The position numbers and the translations under genes are program-made. A stretch of 36,124 nucleotides of DNA from JBBRQP01 sp038226175. Its GTDB lineage: Bacteria > Cyanobacteriota > Cyanobacteriia > Gloeobacterales > Anthocerotibacteraceae. This document shows, piece after piece, positions 8,169-16,115 of the stretch. The notes beneath the pieces are model-generated. The model searched no databases, had not been told where the DNA came from, and saw only the letters and a list, made by a program, of their open reading frames with translations. Position 1 is the stretch's first letter, and the number at the start of each line of letters is the position of its first letter. The stretch is from assembly GCA_038226175.1 (NCBI GenBank), contig JBBRQP010000026.1:1-36124 (forward strand). The letters run 5' to 3'.

Positions 8169-9512
8169 TTACGAAAGACTCAAAGGCGCGCCCACCGCCA
8201 GTTCAAGATCAGCCCATGCTGCTTGGTAGGCGACGATGGCATCAAGATAACCAGAGCGAATTTGTTGGTTGGCCTGTTGGGCTAGGATCACACTACTCAA
8301 GCCAGTTTTACCTACCTGATAGCTCTCTTGGGCGAGTTGTAAGACCTGGGTTGAGGCGGGCAAAAGTTGGGTTTGATACTTGCGAATATTTTCTCGCGCC
8401 ACACTGAGGGTTTGATAAGATACGCGCACATTAGTCGCAATCAGTTGTTTGAGCGCGGTGACTTGGAGTCCTGACTGGTCAATAATGGCTTGGGCTTTGG
8501 CGACTTCCCCGACTTGATTGTAAAAAATAGGCAAGGTCAAACCCATGGAGGCTACTAATCCACTGGCCTGAGGCGTACTATTGCCAAACGTCGTAAAAGC
8601 GTAGGCTAGTCCCGCTTGCAAATCAGGTGTACGCAGGGCTTGGGCCAAGCGCAGTTGGTTTTGGGCAACTTCGATTTGTTGTAGGGTCGCGCGTAGATCC
8701 AAACGCTGGTCATAGGCTTGGGTCACTAGGTCATCAGCTGTTGGCAAGACCACTGTCGGCACCGGAACCAACTCTGTTTTTGTCACCGAGAGATTAAATA
8801 AGCCCTTATCTTCCACTTCGGCGGGTTGCTCGGGCTTCTCACCGATCAGGCTATTGAGCTGGGTTTTGGCACTCAAAATCCGTCCACTAGCTTGGGTCTT
8901 TTGGGTATCGAGTTGGCTACGGGTTAACTGAGCTTGCAAGACTTCAGCCTTAGGCGATGCCCCCGCTTCAAAGCGTTTACTGGCAATATCGACTAGGCGG
9001 TCAGCTAACCCAATCAGCGCATCAACAAATTGGGCGGTCGCTTCAGCGGCAGCGAGTTCGGCGTAGGCCCGGCGCACCCGAGAACGCACATCCCAGCGCA
9101 GGGCATTGAGTTGAAGGGTTGTGAGTTGATACTGAGAACCTGCTAATGCTAACCTCGCATCGCGCTTACCACCGAGTTCAAAGGTTTGGCTGAAGCCTAA
9201 CTGCTGGGGGTTACCCTGCTCAGAGGCAATCGAACCGAGACTATATTGTGCAGAAATCTGCGGATTGGGTACGGCTCCGGCAATCGTGATATCCCCTTGA
9301 CTAATATCCAAATTTTTACGGGCAGCGACTAGTTGCGGATTTTGGCTATCAGCTTTAATAAAGGCTTCAGATAATCCTAGGCTAAATTCTCTGGTTGGTA
9401 GTATCAAGTTCTGAGCCGTTTGCGCAACAGGTTCTTTGGGGGTAGGGATAGTTTGGGCAAAAACGGGGGCAGTCATGAGTAGAGTCACAAAGGTAAAAAA
9501 CGGTTTGTTCAT
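8169..9512 (-). CDS. TolC-family outer-membrane channel (CzcC-like)
   Basis: The 447-residue protein is an outer-membrane efflux channel of the TolC family and completes the tripartite metal exporter. It has a signal peptide (MNKPFFTFVTLLMTAPVFAQ) and two similar halves of long amphipathic helices. Examples are SLGLSEAFIKADSQNPQLVA near the start and TADDLVTQAYDQRLDLRATL in the second half, the usual duplicated pattern of this family. I prefer ATG at 9512 to the in-frame TTG at 9521 because it places the signal peptide at the N-terminus. It is first in the operon, so the promoter should lie in the 147 bases shared with the divergent ferredoxin gene. No adjacent metal-responsive regulator gene is present. 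Confidence 0.9.
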   Translation of the reverse strand: MNKPFFTFVTLLMTAPVFAQTIPTPKEPVAQTAQNLILPTREFSLGLSEAFIKADSQNPQLVAARKNLDISQGDITIAGAVPNPQISAQYSLGSIASEQGNPQQLGFSQTFELGGKRDARLALAGSQYQLTTLQLNALRWDVRSRVRRAYAELAAAEATAQFVDALIGLADRLVDIASKRFEAGASPKAEVLQAQLTRSQLDTQKTQASGRILSAKTQLNSLIGEKPEQPAEVEDKGLFNLSVTKTELVPVPTVVLPTADDLVTQAYDQRLDLRATLQQIEVAQNQLRLAQALRTPDLQAGLAYAFTTFGNSTPQASGLVASMGLTLPIFYNQVGEVAKAQAIIDQSGLQVTALKQLIATNVRVSYQTLSVARENIRKYQTQLLPASTQVLQLAQESYQVGKTGLSSVILAQQANQQIRSGYLDAIVAYQAAWADLELAVGAPLSLS

Positions 9513-9659
9513 GGGTAACAATTAAATCTGGTCTCACTCAAGTTATCCCAAAATACCGAATCTCTATGCACTGGGTATGACAAAGTTGTGACAAAATAGC
9601 CCAACTCCGCCGACTCTTTATGACCTAGGATAGAGTGAGAACATTGTGATAAATCAGCT

Positions 9660-10073
9660 ATGGGTGGCAAAAACCCCTACATCCGCGAAACCGAATTTAC
9701 CTTACCCCAAGAGGTTTACACGATTACCTTCGAGCCTTTGGGTAAGATAGTCCGTGTTGATCCCACCCAGATTCCCTATGGCGATGACGGCCTGCCGGGG
9801 AGTATTTTGGATATCGCCTTGGCTCATGGGGTAAATATTGACCATGCTTGCGGCGGGGTTTGTGCTTGCTCCACTTGTCATATCTATGTATTGGATGGCA
9901 TGAAAGCCTGCAATACGGCGGCAGAAGATGAAGAAGATATGCTCGATAATGCCCCCAAGCTGATTATCGGTAAATCCCGCCTTGCCTGTCAGTGTGTCCC
10001 CGATGGCACCAGCAATATTACCGTTGCCATCCCCGCCTGGAACCGCAATTTAGCTAAAGAAGAACTGCATTAG
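9660..10073 (+). CDS. Adrenodoxin-type [2Fe-2S] ferredoxin
   Basis: The 137-residue protein is a [2Fe-2S] ferredoxin of the adrenodoxin/ISC type rather than the plant photosynthetic type. The ligand spacing is Cys64-X5-Cys70-X2-Cys73-X36-Cys110, the spacing of adrenodoxin, with the surrounding sequence DHACGGVCACSTCHIYV. An acidic patch EDEEDMLD follows, a common partner-docking site in this group. It probably carries electrons in iron-sulfur cluster assembly or to a monooxygenase; the neighbours do not say which. comB starts 27 bases downstream in the same direction, and the metal-efflux operon is divergent upstream. Confidence 0.93.
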   Translation: MGGKNPYIRETEFTLPQEVYTITFEPLGKIVRVDPTQIPYGDDGLPGSILDIALAHGVNIDHACGGVCACSTCHIYVLDGMKACNTAAEDEEDMLDNAPKLIIGKSRLACQCVPDGTSNITVAIPAWNRNLAKEELH

Positions 10074-10100
10074 GGTCTTCGGCTTCGGTACAATAAGGTC

Positions 10101-10808
10101 ATGAAAGTTGCTGTTTTTCATACACCTGAACTTGTGCCGACCACGGGTCAGCCTGATTGTGCAGTGGTCATTGATGTCTTACGGGCTACGACGACCATTG
10201 CTACGGCTCTGGACCATGGGGCTAAAGGCGTACGGGCTTACGCAGATTTTGACCAATTACGCAGCGCAGCGCTCGGCTATCCCGGCTGTCTCAAGGCGGG
10301 AGAACGCGGTGGTAAAGGGGTCGAAGGGTTTGAATTAGGTAATTCACCCTTTGAGTACACGCCTGAACGGGTGGCAGACCAGTGGATTTTGATGAGTACA
10401 ACTAATGGTACCCGCGCCTTATCGGTAGTACGCACGGCTCCAGTCGTGATTACAGCCGCGTTTATCAATCTGGAGACCGTGCGGACATTTTTACGGGAAT
10501 CAGACTTTAATACGGTGTGGATTGTCGGCTCGGGTTGGGAAGGTAGTTATTCTCTAGAAGATACCTGTTGTGCTGGCGCCGTGGCTTGGCAGTTAGGAAC
10601 ACCTGCTAATGATGAAACTACAGCGGCTTGCGCACTCTATGATCAGTGGCAAGATAATATTCTGGGTCTGCTGCATCAAGCCAGTCACGGTCAACGTTTG
10701 TTGGGCTTGGGTTTAGATCAAGATTTGGCCTACTGTGCCGAAAAAAGCAAACTCAATATCCTGGCACGTCAAACCGTAGAAGGCTACCTCGCAGGTATTC
10801 GTTTATGA
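10101..10808 (+). CDS. comB: 2-phosphosulfolactate phosphatase family protein
   Basis: This 235-residue protein belongs to the ComB family, Mg-dependent phosphatases that convert 2-phosphosulfolactate to sulfolactate in coenzyme M synthesis in archaea. Conserved stretches are AVVIDVLRATTTIATAL, AGERGG, FELGNSPFEY, STTNGTRAL and the acidic ending region EDTCCAGAVAW. Cyanobacteria do not make coenzyme M, so the true substrate here is unknown; the fold and active-site blocks are retained. The stop codon overlaps the proS start (ATGA, four bases), so translation of the two is coupled. Confidence 0.92.
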   Translation: MKVAVFHTPELVPTTGQPDCAVVIDVLRATTTIATALDHGAKGVRAYADFDQLRSAALGYPGCLKAGERGGKGVEGFELGNSPFEYTPERVADQWILMSTTNGTRALSVVRTAPVVITAAFINLETVRTFLRESDFNTVWIVGSGWEGSYSLEDTCCAGAVAWQLGTPANDETTAACALYDQWQDNILGLLHQASHGQRLLGLGLDQDLAYCAEKSKLNILARQTVEGYLAGIRL

Positions 10809-12547
10809 CTCGGTTATCCCAAAGTTTTTTTGTAACCCAACGCGAAGCCCCTAGTGACGCCGTTGCTGTCAGTCATCAGCTGATGCTCCGTAGTGGCTTT
10901 ATGCGCACCCTCGGTAATACGGCTGGACTCTATGTCTATGGCCCCTTGTTGTGGCGGGTACTAACCAAAATAGAAGGCATTGTCCGCGAAGAACTCGATC
11001 AAATTCATGCCCAAGAATGTCTGTTACCCCAACTCCATCCGGCTGAAATCTGGCAAGAATCAGGACGCTGGGAGGTCTATCGGGCGGAGGGTTTGATGTT
11101 TACGCTCAAGGATGGCCCGAGCGAACAGGCACGCGAATTTGGCCTAGGGCCCACCCACGAAGAAGCGGTCTGTGATTTTGTGCGTAGTAGCCTGACCTCC
11201 TATCGGCAACTACCTTTTACGCTCTATCAGATTCAGACCAAGTTTCGTAACGAAAAACGCCCACGGTTTGGCTTGATGCGTGGGCGCGAATTTATCATGA
11301 AAGATGCCTACTCTTTTCATGCCAATGTGGAGAGTTTACAACAAGTTTATTGGGCAATGCATCAGGTGTATACCAATATTTTTACGCGCTGTGGTCTCAA
11401 TTTTCGGGCGGTCGAAGCGGATTCTGGGGCGATTGGCGGCTCGGGTAGTCACGAGTTTATGGCCTTAGCTGAGATCGGCGAGGATACGATTCTCTATTGT
11501 GATGCGGCAAATTATGCAGCGAATAGTGAAAAAGCCCTCTCGATTGCACCAACTGCGGTACCTGTAGCTAATCCTGGTACCCGCGAAAAAGTCTATACTC
11601 CCAAGTTAAAAACTGTCCAACAACAGGCAGATTTGCTCAAACTTGATCTGACACAAATTATTAAAAATATTCTCTACATGGCGCGCAAAGATGGCAAAGA
11701 ATCACCCGTGTTGGTCAGCATTCGTGGTGATCGTCAGGTCAATGAAACTAAGCTAAAAAATCATCTCCACGCACTAGATATACGGTTAGCGACTGAGACT
11801 GAAGTCTTTACCATGACTCGGGTTCCGACGGGCTTCTTGGGCATAGATGCTCCCTTTGATTGCGCCGTGACCCGTATTGTTGATCCTTTGGCAACTGCAT
11901 TAGCCTATTTCAGCACGGGCGCTAACGAAAAAGACCAGCATTGGATTAACAGCAATTGGTCAGATTATCCGGCTCTTATTTTTGAGACCATTGATGTGGA
12001 TACAGCGCAAGCGGGTGATTATTGTCATCTAGCACCTACTGAGACGCTAGAAAGTACCAGGGGCATTGAGCTGGGTCATATTTTTCAACTCGGTACAAAA
12101 TATGCCAAGCCGATGCAGGTGACATTTGCTGATGAGTCAGGCGTCGTTACGCCAGTGGTGATGGGATGTTATGGGATCGGTATTTCCCGTTTGCCTGCGG
12201 CCTTAGTCGAACAATTTCACGATGCTGATGGCATGATCTGGCCGATAGCGATTGCGCCCTATCATGTCCATTTGGTGGTCACCAATATCAAAGATGAGCA
12301 ACAACAACAGATTGCAGAAACACTTTATCAAGAGTTAGAGTCAGCTGAGGTTGAAGTCCTACTTGATGACCGCGATGAGCGCGCTGGCGTCAAATTCAAA
12401 GATGCGGACTTGATTGGTTTACCTTACCGTTTGACCCTTGGTCGTGACCTCAAAGATGGACTAGTTGAGATTCGTGAGCGCAAATCAGGTGCGGTTAGTA
12501 AAGTTGCGTTATCTGATATCAAAGGTTATTTACTAGCCTTGATTTAA
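10805..12547 (+). CDS. proS: Prolyl-tRNA synthetase
   Basis: The 580-residue enzyme charges tRNA-Pro with proline. It is the bacterial ProS type with an editing domain inserted between class II motifs 2 and 3. Landmarks are LGPTHEEAVCDF, motif 2 FRNEKRPRFGLMRGREF with the following IMKDAYSFH, motif 3 GCYGIGISRLPAALV, and a C-terminal anticodon-binding domain starting near PYHVHLVVTN. The segment between about residues 225 and 385 corresponds to the YbaK-like editing insertion. Length and domain order are normal. It overlaps comB by four bases and converges on ccsB with 11 bases between the stops. A tRNA-Pro(GGG) gene is found elsewhere in the window at 28268-28341. Confidence 0.97.
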   Translation: MTRLSQSFFVTQREAPSDAVAVSHQLMLRSGFMRTLGNTAGLYVYGPLLWRVLTKIEGIVREELDQIHAQECLLPQLHPAEIWQESGRWEVYRAEGLMFTLKDGPSEQAREFGLGPTHEEAVCDFVRSSLTSYRQLPFTLYQIQTKFRNEKRPRFGLMRGREFIMKDAYSFHANVESLQQVYWAMHQVYTNIFTRCGLNFRAVEADSGAIGGSGSHEFMALAEIGEDTILYCDAANYAANSEKALSIAPTAVPVANPGTREKVYTPKLKTVQQQADLLKLDLTQIIKNILYMARKDGKESPVLVSIRGDRQVNETKLKNHLHALDIRLATETEVFTMTRVPTGFLGIDAPFDCAVTRIVDPLATALAYFSTGANEKDQHWINSNWSDYPALIFETIDVDTAQAGDYCHLAPTETLESTRGIELGHIFQLGTKYAKPMQVTFADESGVVTPVVMGCYGIGISRLPAALVEQFHDADGMIWPIAIAPYHVHLVVTNIKDEQQQQIAETLYQELESAEVEVLLDDRDERAGVKFKDADLIGLPYRLTLGRDLKDGLVEIRERKSGAVSKVALSDIKGYLLALI

Positions 12548-12558
12548 CTATTACTGAT

Positions 12559-13914
12559 TTAAGCTTTTAGCTGACTCAACAGAGCGGTAAACTCTCGTTC
12601 AAAAGAAATTTGCGCCCGGTTGGTTTTACCCGCTAGATAGAGTTTACCATCGCGCTGTAAAGCCCAGATTTGGGTATGGCTAATATAACTCATACAAACT
12701 CCGATCATGAGCAGACCAAATCCCACATAAACCATGGGTACACCGGGGTCTTGCTTGATTTGTAAGCCTGTGGAACCAATCACTTGTTTGACTTCTAGCT
12801 GAATTGCGGTGTTGCCAATTTTTTGTGGTAAACCGGGGCGTAAGCGGTAGGTTTGGATAGGTTTATCACCACTGTAGAGAATAGCCATCACCCCTTGTAA
12901 ATTACTCGCGGCAAGGAAAATACCAACATTATTTTTGGTATCCAAAGGAATAAATCTTCCCCAAGTATCCTGACCATTAATTTTTTGTTCTAAAGACTGA
13001 AAAGGAATCACAATCCACGGATCATTGACACCAAAACGAAATAACACCGAGTCAACTGCCCAACTGGCCTGATAAATGGTCACACCATCATAGACAAGGG
13101 GTTGATTAACTGAGATAGTTTTGCGCGTAACTAGTTTACCTTGGTCATCTAAAACAACCAAATCAGAATAAAATTGTCGGATCGAGCCGTTAGTACGATT
13201 TTCAATTCTAAAATCCTCGACTCGAACTTTCCAGGATGGTGGGCTAGCCCAGGAGAGTGAAGACTTATTGCTAGTTTTGATATCAAAACTAGCGCCGGGA
13301 ATAACCATGCGTTGGGTCTTAAATCCTCCCAAAGCTCCCCAGACACCGCCGACTAAAATTAGAATCATACTGATATGAACTAGAATCGGACCGACTTTAC
13401 CCAAGATGCCGCGTTGGGCGTAGAGTTTATTCTCTTCCTGAAAAACCTGAAATTGTTTTTTTTGTAATACTTTAGGTAAGGTTGCTAACTGCTCAGGAGC
13501 AAGCTCTGCATAGAGTGCATAACGACTAAATTGACGGGGTTCTTTATAATACCGCCAGCGTTGGGCAGTTTTGAGCATTGGAATTTGGCGCAAAAATGAG
13601 CAGGTAATCAAACTTGTACCAAACAAGATTAGTAGAGCAATAAACCACCAGGTGCGATAGACATCATCAAATCCCCAGGCCAAAATACGCGGCCAAGTAA
13701 GAAAGCCTAAAACGACTTGTCCATGCTCAGGATAACGGGCTTGATAAAATTCTTGTCCCTCCTGCTGGGGAATCACCGTACCGATAATACTGGTCAGCGC
13801 AATCACCAATAATAAGGGAATAGCTAACTGAAACGACCCTAAAGTCGATAGGGCTTCACGCCGTGCTTCCTGCCAAAAATCTGCCAGATTTAGTTTAAAC
13901 TCTGTTTTTGCCAT
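12559..13914 (-). CDS. ccsB: Cytochrome c biogenesis protein CcsB (Ccs1/ResB)
   Basis: The 451-residue membrane protein is the Ccs1/ResB half of the system II heme-delivery complex, working with CcsA to attach heme to apocytochromes c on the lumen side, including cytochrome f and c6. It shows three N-terminal transmembrane segments: one near residues 25-45, one at TWWFIALLILFGTSLITC, and one at VGPILVHISMILILVGGVWGALGG. A long lumenal domain follows, then a last helix near MVYVGFGLLMIGVCMSYISH. This matches the family length and topology. ccsA is not in the window. The start is ATG at 13914, on the opposite strand to the MFS transporter. Confidence 0.94.
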   Translation of the reverse strand: MAKTEFKLNLADFWQEARREALSTLGSFQLAIPLLLVIALTSIIGTVIPQQEGQEFYQARYPEHGQVVLGFLTWPRILAWGFDDVYRTWWFIALLILFGTSLITCSFLRQIPMLKTAQRWRYYKEPRQFSRYALYAELAPEQLATLPKVLQKKQFQVFQEENKLYAQRGILGKVGPILVHISMILILVGGVWGALGGFKTQRMVIPGASFDIKTSNKSSLSWASPPSWKVRVEDFRIENRTNGSIRQFYSDLVVLDDQGKLVTRKTISVNQPLVYDGVTIYQASWAVDSVLFRFGVNDPWIVIPFQSLEQKINGQDTWGRFIPLDTKNNVGIFLAASNLQGVMAILYSGDKPIQTYRLRPGLPQKIGNTAIQLEVKQVIGSTGLQIKQDPGVPMVYVGFGLLMIGVCMSYISHTQIWALQRDGKLYLAGKTNRAQISFEREFTALLSQLKA

Positions 13915-13994
13915 ACTTCCAAGTTTAGCGGAATAGTCCGTGAATCGTTACTTCGACACTCCTAGGTAATTTGAGCAAGCTCCGTTTAGATAGT

Positions 13995-14140
13995 AGCCCC
14001 CCGCCCCATAAATGGGGAGCCAGGGCACTCTTGGGGAAAGTTACACTTTTAGCAATAGAGCGTTAACTCTCTTTCTTCTCAGATATCCAAACCAAGTATT
14101 AGCTGGTTTTAGCTCCCCATTTATGGGGCGAGGGGGGGCT
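13995..14140. mobile_element. MITE-like element with inverted terminal repeats
   Basis: Two arms face each other: 13995-14020 begins AGCCCCCCGCCCCATAAATG and continues GGGAGC, and 14112-14140 is its reverse complement apart from three extra bases. The arms enclose about 91 bases with no convincing gene. Each arm can fold on itself around CCCC-ATAAAT-GGGG. This size and structure fit a miniature inverted-repeat transposable element, or a repeat unit of the extragenic palindrome type. No clear target-site duplication is seen (flanks AGATAGT and GATTATT). It lies between ccsB and the MFS gene, and adds a spurious in-frame extension upstream of the latter. Confidence 0.75.
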
Positions 14141-14191
14141 GATTATTCAAACGGCAAGGTCTTGCCCTCTAAAACTAGGTACACTAATCCC

Positions 14192-15481
14192 ATGCATTAC
14201 CGCCTCAAATCTTTTTTTAGTCCAGACTTACGCTATCTCGGCGGTTATGGCGGTTATTTGATTTTGGATACAGTGTTGCAATTATGGCTGATTTATTTCT
14301 TTTTACCCAATGATGCGCCGCCCTTGGTTGATCCGAGACTATTTGGTGCTGCAGTGCTGGTCTCACGGGGTGCAGAGGCAATTGCCAGTCCAGCCGTTGG
14401 TTTTTTCTCAGACCGCTTGAGCCAACCACGCTTGATGTTACTTGCCGGAACTGTAGCATTTGGGGTGGGTAGTCTGGGTTTATTTCTATTGCCTCAGGCG
14501 GGTCAAGTATCATTTAATACACTTGTTCTTTTTAGCTTGCTCCTGCTCGCCCAACTAGGTCAAGCCGCCTACGCCGTCACCTTTTTGGGATTGCTTCCCC
14601 GGATCGCACCTGCCGAACAACAGCGCTTACGGTTAACTAATTCCCTCGCTTTGGTGATTCAAGGCGGCGTATTGGTGGGACAAGTATTGTCGGGCATTGC
14701 GCTTAAGGCTTTGGGCAATAATTTAGCTTTGATGACGACAATCTTTATTAGTGGTGCCTTGCTGTTGATGAGTTTGCCTTTGTCAGTTGTAGCAAAACTA
14801 GACCAGCCTGAGGTGCCAGTAAAGTTCTCGGGACGTGAACTCGTGGCGATCTTAGTGCGTAATCCAGGGTTTCAGGTGATTGTACTGGCGCAAGGTTTGC
14901 TGTGGCTGGGCTTTAATGCCGTGCGATCCGTGGTGATTTATTTGGTAACCGTGCTGCTAGATCAGCCAGCGGCCATGGTTTCACTATATTTAGGCTTTAC
15001 TTTTTTGGTCGCGATTTTGTCGCTAGTGGTGATTCGCTTGCTAGCAGACCGGGTCAGTAAACGCCTATGGATGATGGGAGCGACGGCGATGTTGGCGGGT
15101 TTGATGCCGTTGCTTGCTACTTTTGGCACAAGTGTCGGGATACTTAATGCTCAGAATTGGGCATTACTCATTTTGGGCTTACACGGCATTCCTTTGGCAA
15201 TTTTGTCGGATGTACCGAATACGATGGTGGCAGATCAAATAGATGCAGATTATGCCCTGACAGGAGAAGTTAAAGGAGCCTTATTTTTTGGTGTGCAAGG
15301 CTTAGGTATGAAGGCAAGTTTGGGTTTAGCCGGATTGATGCAGGGCTTTTTGTTTGCTAATTTTGGCTATTCCCAGAGTCAACCTTTGGGGATTCAGTTA
15401 GTAGCTATCATCGCCGGGGTGCTGGCTTTAGGTGCAACTGTTATTTACAGTTACTATCCATCTGCTAGTCGTCCTTCTTAG
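14192..15481 (+). CDS. MFS-type transporter
   Basis: The 429-residue protein is a multi-pass membrane transporter of the major facilitator superfamily, close in style to the GPH/melibiose-like and MFS_1 groups. About twelve hydrophobic segments are visible, with the intracellular loop motif GFFSDRLSQPRLMLLAG after helix 2, equivalent to the MFS motif A, and a related ADRVSKRLWMMG in the second half. I set the start at ATG 14192, because the upstream 60 codons come from the MITE-like element. The substrate cannot be inferred. No operon partner follows: the next gene is convergent. Confidence 0.85.
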   Translation: MHYRLKSFFSPDLRYLGGYGGYLILDTVLQLWLIYFFLPNDAPPLVDPRLFGAAVLVSRGAEAIASPAVGFFSDRLSQPRLMLLAGTVAFGVGSLGLFLLPQAGQVSFNTLVLFSLLLLAQLGQAAYAVTFLGLLPRIAPAEQQRLRLTNSLALVIQGGVLVGQVLSGIALKALGNNLALMTTIFISGALLLMSLPLSVVAKLDQPEVPVKFSGRELVAILVRNPGFQVIVLAQGLLWLGFNAVRSVVIYLVTVLLDQPAAMVSLYLGFTFLVAILSLVVIRLLADRVSKRLWMMGATAMLAGLMPLLATFGTSVGILNAQNWALLILGLHGIPLAILSDVPNTMVADQIDADYALTGEVKGALFFGVQGLGMKASLGLAGLMQGFLFANFGYSQSQPLGIQLVAIIAGVLALGATVIYSYYPSASRPS

Positions 15482-15526
15482 CAACAACCAGCAAACTTTT
15501 TGAGTACCCTGTCGCAAGTTAGTAAA

Positions 15527-16063
15527 TCAGGGATTTTCTGGATTGTAGGGCTGGCTTTGATTATTATTGGGATAATAAGTTTGTCCCTGATTTGAATAAG
15601 GTTGCGCTGGATAGGGATGTTGTTGATTCAACAATTGACCCGCCGCTTGCACCACATAAGGCAGAACAGTTGGGACGGACGAAGTGCCATAACCGGGCTG
15701 AGGGTAACCACCATAGGAACGATTACCTGAGAGTAGGGCTTGTGCAGCAAGTTGAGCTACAGTTGGGAGCAAAGATTGGGGATTGGTATAGTTGGTTACG
15801 CCGTAATTCTGCATAGGATAACTATAGGAATTACCCGGATAACCGTTGTAGTTAGAAGGATAACGACCGCGTTGTGCATAACCTTGATTATTGCCATAGT
15901 AATTGGGTTGAGCATAGGCATTGGGACGAGCATATAGATATTGTCCTGCTACCTGCGTGACGATTGGGAGTAACTGCTGAATTGAGATTTGTGCCATGGC
16001 AGGCTGAGCGGCTCCACCTACCAATAAGACAACACCGAACAACACCGCTGGGGATAAACGCAT
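15527..16063 (-). CDS. Secreted Tyr/Asn/Gln/Pro-rich protein with three internal repeats
   Basis: I do not recognise the family. The 178-residue product has a signal peptide (to AMAQ at about residue 25). Three helical blocks of one pattern follow: LLPIVTQVAGQYL, LLPTVAQLAAQALL and VLPYVVQAAGQLL (near residues 31, 98 and 132). The two linkers and the tail are rich in Tyr, Asn, Gln, Gly and Pro. Such composition suggests an extracellular or surface protein, possibly self-associating. It lies 52 bases downstream of the kinase gene on the same strand, so it could be part of that transcript. Confidence 0.72.
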   Translation of the reverse strand: MRLSPAVLFGVVLLVGGAAQPAMAQISIQQLLPIVTQVAGQYLYARPNAYAQPNYYGNNQGYAQRGRYPSNYNGYPGNSYSYPMQNYGVTNYTNPQSLLPTVAQLAAQALLSGNRSYGGYPQPGYGTSSVPTVLPYVVQAAGQLLNQQHPYPAQPYSNQGQTYYPNNNQSQPYNPENP

Positions 16064-16115
16064 GGCAATTACAGCATCAGAGTAGTTTCTAATCTAACCT
16101 CTAGATGTGACGCTA

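Noticed and set aside
14012..14191. 60-codon N-terminal extension of the MFS transporter
   Set aside because: The extension is the inside of the MITE-like element plus spacer; the hydrophobic protein starts naturally at ATG 14192.
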